Below are positions 25,741 through 32,293 of a DNA stretch of 64,000 nucleotides, piece after piece (the first letter of the stretch is position 1; each line of letters begins with the position of its first letter). The notes under the pieces are model-generated. The model was not told the DNA's origin, searched no databases, and saw nothing but the letters and a program-made list of their open reading frames with translations. The position numbers and the translations under genes are program-made. The DNA comes from VRUE01 sp963817945 (GTDB taxonomy: Bacteria > Actinomycetota > Thermoleophilia > Solirubrobacterales > 70-9). The DNA lies in the NCBI GenBank assembly GCA_963817945.1, contig CAWFQH010000004.1:474804-538803 (forward strand). The letters run 5' to 3'.

Positions 25741-26798
25741 CCGAACTGCTCCAGCATCCGAACGTCGTTGTCGAAGAAGCGCCGCAGGTCGGGGACGCCG
25801 TGTCGCAGCATCGCGATCCGCTCGACCCCCATGCCGAAGGCGAAGCCCTGCACGCGCTCGGGGTCGTAGCCGTGCTCGGCGACTAAGCCGAGCACGTTGG
25901 GGTCGACCATGCCGGCGCCGCCGACCTCGATCCAGCCGATCCCCTTGCAGAGGTTGCAGCGCTCGCCGCCGGCGAGCTCACCGCTGCCGCCGCACTGGAA
26001 GCAGGAGACGTCGAACTCGACGCTCGGCTCGGTAAAGGGGAAGAAGTGGGGCCGCATCCGCGCCTCGCGACCGTCGCCGAAGATCGAGCGGAGCATCGCT
26101 TCCAGCGTTCCCTGCAGATCAGCGAGGGTGATGCCCTCGCCGATCGCCAGGCCCTCGACCTGATGGAACATCGGCGTGTGGGTGGCGTCGGAGTCGCGCC
26201 GGTAGACCTTGCCGGGCATGATCGCGAAGATCGGCGGCGGCTGGGCCTCCATCGCCCGCGGCTGGACCGGCGAGGTGTGGGTGCGCAGCAACACCTCCGG
26301 GTGCGACTGCACGTAGAAGGTGTCCTGGAGCATCCGCGCCGGGTGGCCCGGCGGGTGGTTGAGCGCGGTGAAGTTGTAGTAGTCGTGCTCGATCTCCGGT
26401 CCCTCGATCACCCGGTAGCCGAGCCCTACCATCACGTCCTCGATCTGCCGAGTGGTGCGCGTGATCAGGTGCAGGTGGCCAGCCGGATGCGCCGGCGCGC
26501 CGGGCAGGGTGACGTCGATGCGGTCGTCCGCCAGGCCGGTCTCCAACTCGGCCGCGTCGAGCTCGCCCGCGCGGCGCTCGAACAACGCCTCCAGCTCCTG
26601 CCGGGCCTGGTTCGCGGCGGCGCCGACCTTGCCCCGTTCATCCTGCGGCAGCTCGACGATCCCGCGCAGGATCGTCGTCAGCTCGGCTTTGCGGCCGAGG
26701 TGGCGAACCCGCAGCTCCTCCAGCTCCGCGGTGCCGGTGGCGGCCTCGATCGCGGCGGCGACCTCGGTGCCGATCTCCTCGATCCGCGCGAGCGTCAT
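25737..26798 (-). CDS. pheS: Phenylalanyl-tRNA synthetase alpha subunit
   Basis: PheS holds the class II aminoacylation site. The 353-residue chain from ATG 26798 starts with the coiled-coil arm (ARIEEIGTEVAAAIEAATGTAELEELRVRHLGRKAELT is its course). Motif 1 is near 'GYRVIEGPEIEHDYYNFTALNHPPGHPAR', motif 2 'RTHTSPVQPRAM...PGKVYRRDSDATHTPMFHQVEGLAIG', motif 3 'GFAFGMGVERIAMLRHGVPDLR'. A GAGGGCxxC-type CxxC pair (FQCGGSG, CNLCKG) in the centre suggests a zinc site. AAAGGCGG precedes the start. An upstream in-frame GTG 26858, inside trmH, is possible but less likely. It overlaps pheT by ATGA. Confidence 0.96.
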   Translation of the reverse strand: MTLARIEEIGTEVAAAIEAATGTAELEELRVRHLGRKAELTTILRGIVELPQDERGKVGAAANQARQELEALFERRAGELDAAELETGLADDRIDVTLPGAPAHPAGHLHLITRTTRQIEDVMVGLGYRVIEGPEIEHDYYNFTALNHPPGHPARMLQDTFYVQSHPEVLLRTHTSPVQPRAMEAQPPPIFAIMPGKVYRRDSDATHTPMFHQVEGLAIGEGITLADLQGTLEAMLRSIFGDGREARMRPHFFPFTEPSVEFDVSCFQCGGSGELAGGERCNLCKGIGWIEVGGAGMVDPNVLGLVAEHGYDPERVQGFAFGMGVERIAMLRHGVPDLRRFFDNDVRMLEQFG

Positions 26799-26841
26799 GG
26801 GGCCGCCTTTCGCATGGCGGGCGACGATAGCCGCTTCAACA

Positions 26842-27576
26842 TCATGTTTCCCGCTCACTCGCTTGCGACGAATCAGATATGGACGCGGCGCTCGCTACGC
26901 GCTCAAGGGCAATAGCCGCCGCGGCAGCAACGTTGAGTGACTCGGCCGCAGCGGCACGCAGCGGGATCGAGACTTGGCGCTCGCATTCGCCCAGCACCTC
27001 GTCCGGCAGGCCGTCGCGCTCGGCGCCGAGGCAAACGGTGTGCGCCCCGTCCAAATCCTCCATGCGGTCACCCCCGTGGGCGACCAGCGCCACCCGCGGC
27101 CGCGGGGTCGCCTCAGCCTCGGCCCGCAGCAGCGCCTGGCCGAAGACCGACCCCATGCTCGCCCGCACCGCCTTCGGCGAGAAGGGGTCGGCGCAGCCGG
27201 GCCCGAGGACGACGCTGCCGCCGAGCAGCGCGTGCGCGGTGCGGACGATCGCGCCGACGTTGCCGGGGTCGGCCACCGCGTGTAGGTAGACGCAAGGGGG
27301 CTGGGGCGCATCCGCCCAGCGTTGCGGCCAGACCGCGATCGCGCGGGTGCCGGAGCCGAGCGTGGAGACTCCGGCCAGCAGCTCCGGCTCGACCTCCTCG
27401 CCGTCGAGCCCGCTGCCGGCGGCGACCAGGAGCAGGTGCGGCTTGACGCCAGCAGCAAGGCCGGCCTCGATCAGATCCTCACCCTCGCTGAGGAAGAGGC
27501 CCTCGCGCTCGCGGTGCTTGCGCTCGTGCAGCTTGCGCACGAGCTTCAGCTTCTCGTTGTGGGGGCTGGCGATCAT
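26842..27576 (-). CDS. SpoU/TrmH-family RNA 2'-O-methyltransferase
   Basis: A SPOUT-fold methyltransferase acting on rRNA or tRNA with S-adenosylmethionine. The 244-residue chain has an N-terminal substrate-binding domain (SPHNEKLKLVRKLHERKHREREGLFLSEGEDL). The SPOUT motifs follow: 'VADPGNVGAIVRTAHALLGGSVVL', 'SPKAVRASMGSVF', 'CLGAERDGLPDEV' and 'VSIPLRAAAAESLNVAAAAAIAL' (the trefoil-knot end). It is commonly found between rplT and pheS in bacteria, as here. The precise target nucleotide is not predictable. It begins about 75 bases after the terminator that follows L35/L20, so a promoter probably lies in that gap and drives the trmH-pheST-arg chain. Confidence 0.92.
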   Translation of the reverse strand: MIASPHNEKLKLVRKLHERKHREREGLFLSEGEDLIEAGLAAGVKPHLLLVAAGSGLDGEEVEPELLAGVSTLGSGTRAIAVWPQRWADAPQPPCVYLHAVADPGNVGAIVRTAHALLGGSVVLGPGCADPFSPKAVRASMGSVFGQALLRAEAEATPRPRVALVAHGGDRMEDLDGAHTVCLGAERDGLPDEVLGECERQVSIPLRAAAAESLNVAAAAAIALERVASAASISDSSQASERET

Positions 27577-27651
27577 CGTCTTGTCATCTGCTTGTCGGTT
27601 GTCGTCTCGTCTGTCGGGTCTGGTTCGTGTCGGTGGCGAGTTCTCCTAGAA

Positions 27652-27680
27652 CGAAAAACGGGCCGTGAAGACGGCCCGCC
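27652..27680 (-). terminator. Rho-independent terminator after L35/L20
   Basis: On the minus strand the stem CGGGCCGT / ACGGCCCG (27659-27666 and 27671-27678) with a four-base CTTC loop is followed by TTTTTCGTT. It is 26 bases below the stop of the L35-L20 gene and ends that transcript. Confidence 0.9.
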
Positions 27681-27705
27681 CGGGAAACTGGAGTGTGGCT
27701 GCGGC

Positions 27706-28263
27706 TTAGGCGGCCGCACCCTCCCGGGCAAGCTCCACAAATCGGCGGAAGGCATCGCGGTCGGTGACCGCGATGTCGGCGAGCATCTTGCGGTTGACCT
27801 CGACGCCTGCTTTGTCGAGGCCGTGGATCAACTCCGAGTAGCTCATGCCCTCGAGCCTGGCCGCAGCGTTGATGCGAGTGATCCAGAGCCGGCGGAACTC
27901 GCGCTTGCGGTTGCGCCGGTCCCGGTACGCGTACATGCCCGACCGCTGCACCTGCTCTTTGGCGAAGCGGTAGGAGGAATGCTTGCGGCCGTAGTAGCCC
28001 TTCGCTTCCTTCAGCACCTTGCGGCGCTTCTTGCGCGCGTGGACCGAGCGCTTGACGCGGCTCGACTTGCCGCCTCCGAGCAAGGTCCTGATCCGCTTCG
28101 TGTCGGCCGGGGCGATCTCGACCGGGCGCGACATCTGCCGCTTCCGCTTCGGCGACTTTTTCTCGAGGATGTGGCTCGAGTTGGCGCGACGACCGCGCAG
28201 CTTGCCCTTGGCGGTCTTGCGGAAGCGCTTCTTGGCGCCGGAATGGGTCTTCATCTTGGGCAT
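27706..28263 (-). CDS. Fused ribosomal proteins bL35-bL20
   Basis: One 185-residue frame encodes two ribosomal proteins that normally have separate genes. Residues 1-65 are L35 (MPKMKTHSGAKKRFRKT, then 'RRANSSHILEKKSPKRKRQ', and the ending VRxLLGG-like 'RIRTLLGG'). Residues ~68-185 are L20 (SRVKRSVHARKKRRKVLKEAKGYYGRK, then QRSGMYAYRDRRNRKREFRRLWITRINAAARL and 'DRDAFRRFVELA'). The junction LLGGGKSSRVKR has no stop, no start codon and no ribosome site, so L20 cannot be made separately unless the polypeptide is cut. If real, both proteins, which sit some distance apart in the 50S subunit, need cleavage or a spanning linker. A missing base at the junction could create an artificial fusion, but no small edit I tried gives a natural stop/start there. 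Confidence 0.85.
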   Translation of the reverse strand: MPKMKTHSGAKKRFRKTAKGKLRGRRANSSHILEKKSPKRKRQMSRPVEIAPADTKRIRTLLGGGKSSRVKRSVHARKKRRKVLKEAKGYYGRKHSSYRFAKEQVQRSGMYAYRDRRNRKREFRRLWITRINAAARLEGMSYSELIHGLDKAGVEVNRKMLADIAVTDRDAFRRFVELAREGAAA

Positions 28264-28337
28264 CGGGAGGCGTATTGAAGCAGACGCGCCGCTGCCCTCG
28301 CGGGAGGCACCTGACCGAGCAGATAGCGTGCCGCCCG

Positions 28338-29405
28338 ATGCGGATCGTCTACGTGGTCGGGACCCGGCCCAACTTCGTCAAGACCGCCCCCGTGATCGCG
28401 GCCCTGCGGGAGCGGCTTCCCGATGGGCGGCACACGATCGTCCACACCGGACAGCATTACGACCGGCTGATGTCCGACGTCTTCCTCGAGGAGTTGGGCG
28501 TGCCGGCGCCCGACCACATGCTCGAGGTGGGCTCGGGGAGCCACGCCGTGCAGACGGCGCGGACGATGGAGCGCTTGGAGCCGGTGCTGGCAGAGGAGCA
28601 GCCGGACCTGCTGATGGTCCCCGGCGACGTCAACTCGACCCTGGCGGCGACGCTGACCGCGGTCAAGATGCAGATCCCGGTGGCCCATATCGAGTCGGGC
28701 CTGCGCAGCTTCGACCGCACGATGCCGGAGGAGGTCAACCGAATCGTCGCCGATCAGTTCTCCGAACGCCTCTTCCTGCACAGCGACGAGGCGATCGCGA
28801 ACCTGCGGGCCGAGGGGATCGGCGAGGAGCGGATGCACTTCGTCGGCAACACGATGATCGACACCCTGGTCGCCCTCGAAGGCCGCTTCCGGGCGGCCGG
28901 CGCGGCCGCTGGCCTTGGGGTCGAGCCGGGCGCCTACCTCCTCGTCACCCTGCACCGCCCCGCCCTCGTCGACGGCGCCCTGCTGCCCGAGACCGTGAAG
29001 CGGCTGGCGGCACTGGCAGAGGAGATGCCGGTCGTCTTCCCGGTTCACCCACGAACCCGCAAGATGATGGAGGCGGTCGAGTCCGACCATCCCGGGCTGC
29101 TGCTCTGCGAGCCGCTCGGCTACGTCGACTTCCTCTCCCTGCTCGCCGACGCCCGCGCCGTCCTCACCGATTCCGGCGGCATCCAGGAGGAGACGACCTA
29201 TCTCGGCGTCCCCTGCTTCACCCTGCGCGACAACACCGAGCGCCCGGTGACGATCCGCGCCGGGACCAACACTCTGCTCGGGCTCGACCCCGCGGCGATC
29301 GCCGGCATCCCGGAGATGCTGAAAGAGCGTCCCGCGAAATGGCCTGAACCTCCTCCGCTCTGGGATGGCCACGCAGCGGAGAGAATCGCCGACGTGCTCG
29401 CGTAA
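28338..29405 (+). CDS. wecB: UDP-N-acetylglucosamine 2-epimerase (non-hydrolysing)
   Basis: WecB interconverts UDP-GlcNAc and UDP-ManNAc for cell-surface polysaccharides. The 355-residue protein from ATG 28338 has the Rossmann-type GT-B fold with 'VVGTRPNFVKTAPVIAALRE', 'IVHTGQHYDRLMSDVFLEELG', 'HIESGLRSFDRTMPEEVNRIVADQFS', 'NTMIDTL' and 'LTDSGGIQEETTYLGVPCFTLRDNTERPVT'. It is the only plus-strand gene in this part and lies between L35/L20 and infC, genes that are otherwise nearly always contiguous. It therefore looks like an insertion into the ribosomal operon, although its base composition is like its neighbours. Confidence 0.94.
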   Translation: MRIVYVVGTRPNFVKTAPVIAALRERLPDGRHTIVHTGQHYDRLMSDVFLEELGVPAPDHMLEVGSGSHAVQTARTMERLEPVLAEEQPDLLMVPGDVNSTLAATLTAVKMQIPVAHIESGLRSFDRTMPEEVNRIVADQFSERLFLHSDEAIANLRAEGIGEERMHFVGNTMIDTLVALEGRFRAAGAAAGLGVEPGAYLLVTLHRPALVDGALLPETVKRLAALAEEMPVVFPVHPRTRKMMEAVESDHPGLLLCEPLGYVDFLSLLADARAVLTDSGGIQEETTYLGVPCFTLRDNTERPVTIRAGTNTLLGLDPAAIAGIPEMLKERPAKWPEPPPLWDGHAAERIADVLA

Positions 29406-29423
29406 GGGAGCGCCGTCGTGTAG

Positions 29424-29538
29424 GGGCCTGCCGCGGCAGGGGATGGAACGTCTTGTACTTTTTCCGAGCTGCGACCCTCGGACGGCGGCGACCTGTCTTC
29501 GGAAAAAGTTAAGTGGAATCCCCTGCCGCGGCAGGCCC
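29424..29538. repeat. 115-bp element with 21-bp inverted ends, overlapping the infC stop
   Basis: The end arms 29424-29444 (GGGCCTGCCGCGGCAGGGGA plus T) and 29518-29538 are exact reverse complements. Inside them 11-bp arms ACTTTTTCCGA and TCGGAAAAAGT pair again. The right outer arm codes for the last residues of infC (DPGPAAAGDST) and the stop is 29509-29511. The structure looks like a small palindromic mobile element, or a nested bidirectional terminator between the convergent genes wecB and infC. Nothing clearly duplicated flanks it. Confidence 0.8.
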
Positions 29539-30120
29539 TGGGTCCGCGTCGTCCTTCTTCGCCTGCGCCGCCACCTCTTTGCTCGGGGCCAGCATCATGC
29601 TCATGTTGCGCCCCTCCTGCAGGGGCTCGGACTCGATCGTCGCCAGGCCGTCGAGGTCCTCGAAGAGTCGCTGCAGCAGCGCCCGGCCACGCTCGGGGTG
29701 GGCCTGCTCGCGGCCGCGGAACATGATCGTGATCTTGACCTTGTTCTGGTGGCGCAAGAAGCGCTCGACGTGCCCCTTCTTGGTCTCGTAGTCGTGGTCG
29801 GCGATCTTCGGTCGCAGCTTGATCTCCCGCACGTTGACCTGCTGCTGGTGCTTGCGGGCGGCCTTCTGCTTCTGCTCCTGCTCGTACTTGTACTTCGAGT
29901 AGTCGAGCAGGCGGGTGACCGGCGGCTTCGAGTTGGGCGCGACCTCGACCAGGTCGAGGTCGGCGTCCTGGGCGCGTTTGAGGGCGTCCGGCGTGTCGAG
30001 AATGCCGAGCTGCTCGCCGTCGGCGCCGATCAGCCGCACTTTGGGCACGCGGATCCGCTCGTTGATCCGAGTCGTGTCGCGCTCCGGCGGTCGCCGGTCG
30101 AACCTGCGAGGAACCGGCAC
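29509..30120 (-). CDS. infC: Translation initiation factor IF-3
   Basis: IF-3 keeps the 30S subunit free and checks the start codon. Of 203 residues, the N-domain begins 'INERIRVPKVRLIGADGEQLGILDTPDAL' and continues to 'DLDLVEVAPNSKPPVTRLLDYSKYKYEQEQ'. A helical linker follows, then the C-domain: 'VREIKLRPKIADHDYETKKGHVERFL' and 'VKITIMFRGREQAHPERGRALLQRLFED'. Its last residues are contributed by a palindromic repeat arm (see 29424-29538). The start is GTG 30120; infC commonly has a rare start codon that IF-3 itself regulates. The gene follows thrS by 138 bases, which leaves room for a leader; I saw no clear regulatory fold there. L35/L20 should follow, but wecB intervenes. Confidence 0.96.
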   Translation of the reverse strand: MPVPRRFDRRPPERDTTRINERIRVPKVRLIGADGEQLGILDTPDALKRAQDADLDLVEVAPNSKPPVTRLLDYSKYKYEQEQKQKAARKHQQQVNVREIKLRPKIADHDYETKKGHVERFLRHQNKVKITIMFRGREQAHPERGRALLQRLFEDLDGLATIESEPLQEGRNMSMMLAPSKEVAAQAKKDDADPGPAAAGDST

Positions 30121-30258
30121 TATCGAGAGGAGAGGTGGAGCTTCAAGAGGATCGGCAAGGCGGAGGCGGCCACGGGACGCTCAGCGGCGCTGACTTTTTG
30201 GCATGCCTGCGAACAAGTTGCCGGAGTATAGAGGCAGAACGGCGACTCAGGGCACCGC

Positions 30259-32205
30259 TCAACCGTTGTCGTCCGGCATCGCCTCGTGGGACCGGATGTG
30301 CGCGGCGAAGGCCGCCAGCGCCATCGTCCCCAGCTCGCCGCCGCCGTGGGAGCGGACCGCGACCTCGCCGCTCTCTTCCTCGCGGTCGCCGACGACGAGC
30401 ATGTACGGGAGTCCGGCCAGCTCCGCCTCGCGGATCTTCTTGCCGACCGACTCCGAGCGGCGGTCGACCTCAACCCGAACGCCGAGGTCGCGGAGCCCTG
30501 CGCCGACCTTCTCGCAGTGCTCGAGGTGGCGGTCGGAGATCGGCAGCACGATCGCCTGGACCGGTGCCAGCCAAACCGGAAAGCGGCCTCCGTAGTGCTC
30601 GATCAGGATCCCGGCAAAGCGCTCCATCGAGCCGAGCAGGGCGCGATGGATCATCACTGGCCGGCGCTGGTTGTCGTCGGCGTCGGTGTATGTGAGGTTG
30701 AACCGCTCGGGCATGAAGAAGTCGACCTGGCAGGTGCCGCACTGCCAGGAGCGGCCGAGCGCGTCGGTGATGTGGAAGTCGATCTTCGGCCCGTAGAAGG
30801 CGCCGTCGCCGAGGTTGAGCGTGTACTCGCGGCCCTGGCTCTCGAGCGCCTGCCGCAGCGCCTCCTCGGCCAGCTCCCACTGTTCGTCGGTGCCGATCGA
30901 CTTCTCCGGCCGGGTCGAGAGCTCGATGCGGACGTCCTCGAAGCCGAAGCGGGCGTAGAGCTCATCGATCGCCTCGCAGACGCCGGTCACCTCATCGACC
31001 ACCTGCTCGGGCGTGCAGTAGATATGAGCGTCGTCCTGGGTGAAGGCGCGCACCCGCAGCAGGCCGTGGAGGACGCCCTCGCGCTCAGCCCGCGAGACCT
31101 GGCCGAACTCGGCGAGGCGCAGCGGCAGCTCGCGGTAGGAATGGCGGTCGGCGGCGTAGACGAGGCAGGCGCCGGGGCAGTTCATCGGGCGGATCGCGTA
31201 CTCACGCTCGCGCGACTCGGTGAAGTACATGTTCTCGCGGTAGTTGTCCCAGTGGCCGGAGCGGTGCCAGAGGTCGACGTCCATCACGTGCGGGGTCTTG
31301 ATCTCCTGGTACTCGCGCTTGCGCAGCTGTTGGTGCACCTCGGCGTCGATCAGGCGCAGGAGGGTCGTGCCGTGAGCGAGCCAGAAGGGCATCCCGGGCG
31401 CCTCCTCGCGCAGCATGAAGAGGCCGAGCTGTGGCCCGAGACGACGATGGTCGCGGGCCTTCGCCTGCTCGATCAGCTCCAGGTGCTGCTCGAGGTCCTT
31501 CTTGGAGAGAAAGGCGGTGCCATAGATCCGGGTCAGCATCTGACGGGTCTCGTCGCCACGCCAGTAGGCGCCGGCGAGGGCGGTCAGCTTGATCGCCTCG
31601 ATGCGTCCGGTCGACGGACCGTGCGGCCCGCGACAGAGATCCTCGAAGGGGCCGTTGCGGTAGAGCGAGACGGTCTCTACCCCTTCGTCGCGAACGAGGT
31701 CCTCGATCAGCTCGACCTTGTAGTCCTGGCCTTGGCCTCGAAACAGCTCGATCGCCTCCGCGGGCGGCAGGTCGCGCCGCTCGAACGGCTCGTCGGCGCC
31801 GATGTGATCGCGCATCCTCGCCTCGATCTGCTCCAGGTCCTCGTCGGTGACCTTGACGTCGGGCGGGAACTCGAAGTCGTAGTAGAAACCCTGCTCGATC
31901 GGTGGGCCGATCGTCACCTTGGTGCCCGGATACAGCTCGAGCACCGCCTCCGCCATCACGTGGGCGGCGTCGTGGCGGATCAGCTCCAGCGCCTCAGCGT
32001 CCCGCTCGGTCAGGATCGCAATCTCGGTCGCGTCGGGCAGCGGCGCGCTCAGGTCCCACAGCTCGCCGTCGACACGGATCGCCAGCGCGGCCCTCGCCAG
32101 CCCCGGCCCTATCGAGGCCGCCGCGTCGGCGCCCGTCGCGCCCTCGGGTAGCTCCAACTTTGCCCCGTCGGGCAGCGTCGCCGTGATTTTGGTCGTCGCC
32201 TCCAT
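30259..32205 (-). CDS. thrS: Threonyl-tRNA synthetase
   Basis: Class II synthetase charging tRNA-Thr. The 648 residues contain the N-terminal TGS domain ('KITATLPDGAKLELPEGATGADAAASIG'), the editing domain with 'HDAAHVMAEAVLELYPGTKVTIGPPIEQGFYYDF' and 'LYRNGPFEDLCRGPH', and the catalytic core. The core has 'GTTLLRLIDAEVHQQL' (motif 1), 'MNCPGACLVYAADRHSYRELPLRLAEFGQV...LLRVRAFTQDDAHIYC' (motif 2) and 'RRPVMIHRALLGSMERFAGILIEHYGG' (motif 3). An anticodon-binding domain ends the chain. The MNCPG block reads PGACL where PGHxL is usual, so the zinc-ligand or active-site residue differs. No T-box-like leader was found upstream. Confidence 0.97.
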   Translation of the reverse strand: MEATTKITATLPDGAKLELPEGATGADAAASIGPGLARAALAIRVDGELWDLSAPLPDATEIAILTERDAEALELIRHDAAHVMAEAVLELYPGTKVTIGPPIEQGFYYDFEFPPDVKVTDEDLEQIEARMRDHIGADEPFERRDLPPAEAIELFRGQGQDYKVELIEDLVRDEGVETVSLYRNGPFEDLCRGPHGPSTGRIEAIKLTALAGAYWRGDETRQMLTRIYGTAFLSKKDLEQHLELIEQAKARDHRRLGPQLGLFMLREEAPGMPFWLAHGTTLLRLIDAEVHQQLRKREYQEIKTPHVMDVDLWHRSGHWDNYRENMYFTESREREYAIRPMNCPGACLVYAADRHSYRELPLRLAEFGQVSRAEREGVLHGLLRVRAFTQDDAHIYCTPEQVVDEVTGVCEAIDELYARFGFEDVRIELSTRPEKSIGTDEQWELAEEALRQALESQGREYTLNLGDGAFYGPKIDFHITDALGRSWQCGTCQVDFFMPERFNLTYTDADDNQRRPVMIHRALLGSMERFAGILIEHYGGRFPVWLAPVQAIVLPISDRHLEHCEKVGAGLRDLGVRVEVDRRSESVGKKIREAELAGLPYMLVVGDREEESGEVAVRSHGGGELGTMALAAFAAHIRSHEAMPDDNG

Positions 32206-32253
32206 GCGCGGTCCATGCTACGTGGGGCGGCGACCGCGCGCCGTCTCTCGTTC

Positions 32254-32293
32254 TTGAAGCCTTTTACGCCCCGGAGCACGTAAAAGGCTTCAA
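32254..32293 (-). terminator. Hairpin overlapping the stop of the large membrane protein
   Basis: Perfect 15-bp arms TTGAAGCCTTTTACG (32254-32268) and its complement (32279-32293), loop of 10. The stop codon of the minus-strand gene (32290-32292) is in the upstream arm. No long T-run follows, so it may be a terminator by strength alone or a palindromic element. Confidence 0.6.

Noticed and set aside
29424..29538. A simple infC terminator
   Set aside because: The outer arms form part of the infC coding end and the structure is nested without a proper T-run; kept as a repeat instead.
30121..30258. A possible autoregulatory leader between thrS and infC
   Set aside because: No convincing conserved fold or ribosome-mimic helix could be drawn from the 138 bases.
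30286..32151. A 621-codon plus-strand frame opposite thrS
   Set aside because: Mirror frame of thrS with no recognisable domain.
32206..32289. A T-box or attenuator before thrS
   Set aside because: No T-box sequence (TGGNACCGCG) and no specifier loop; the only hairpin belongs to the upstream gene's end.
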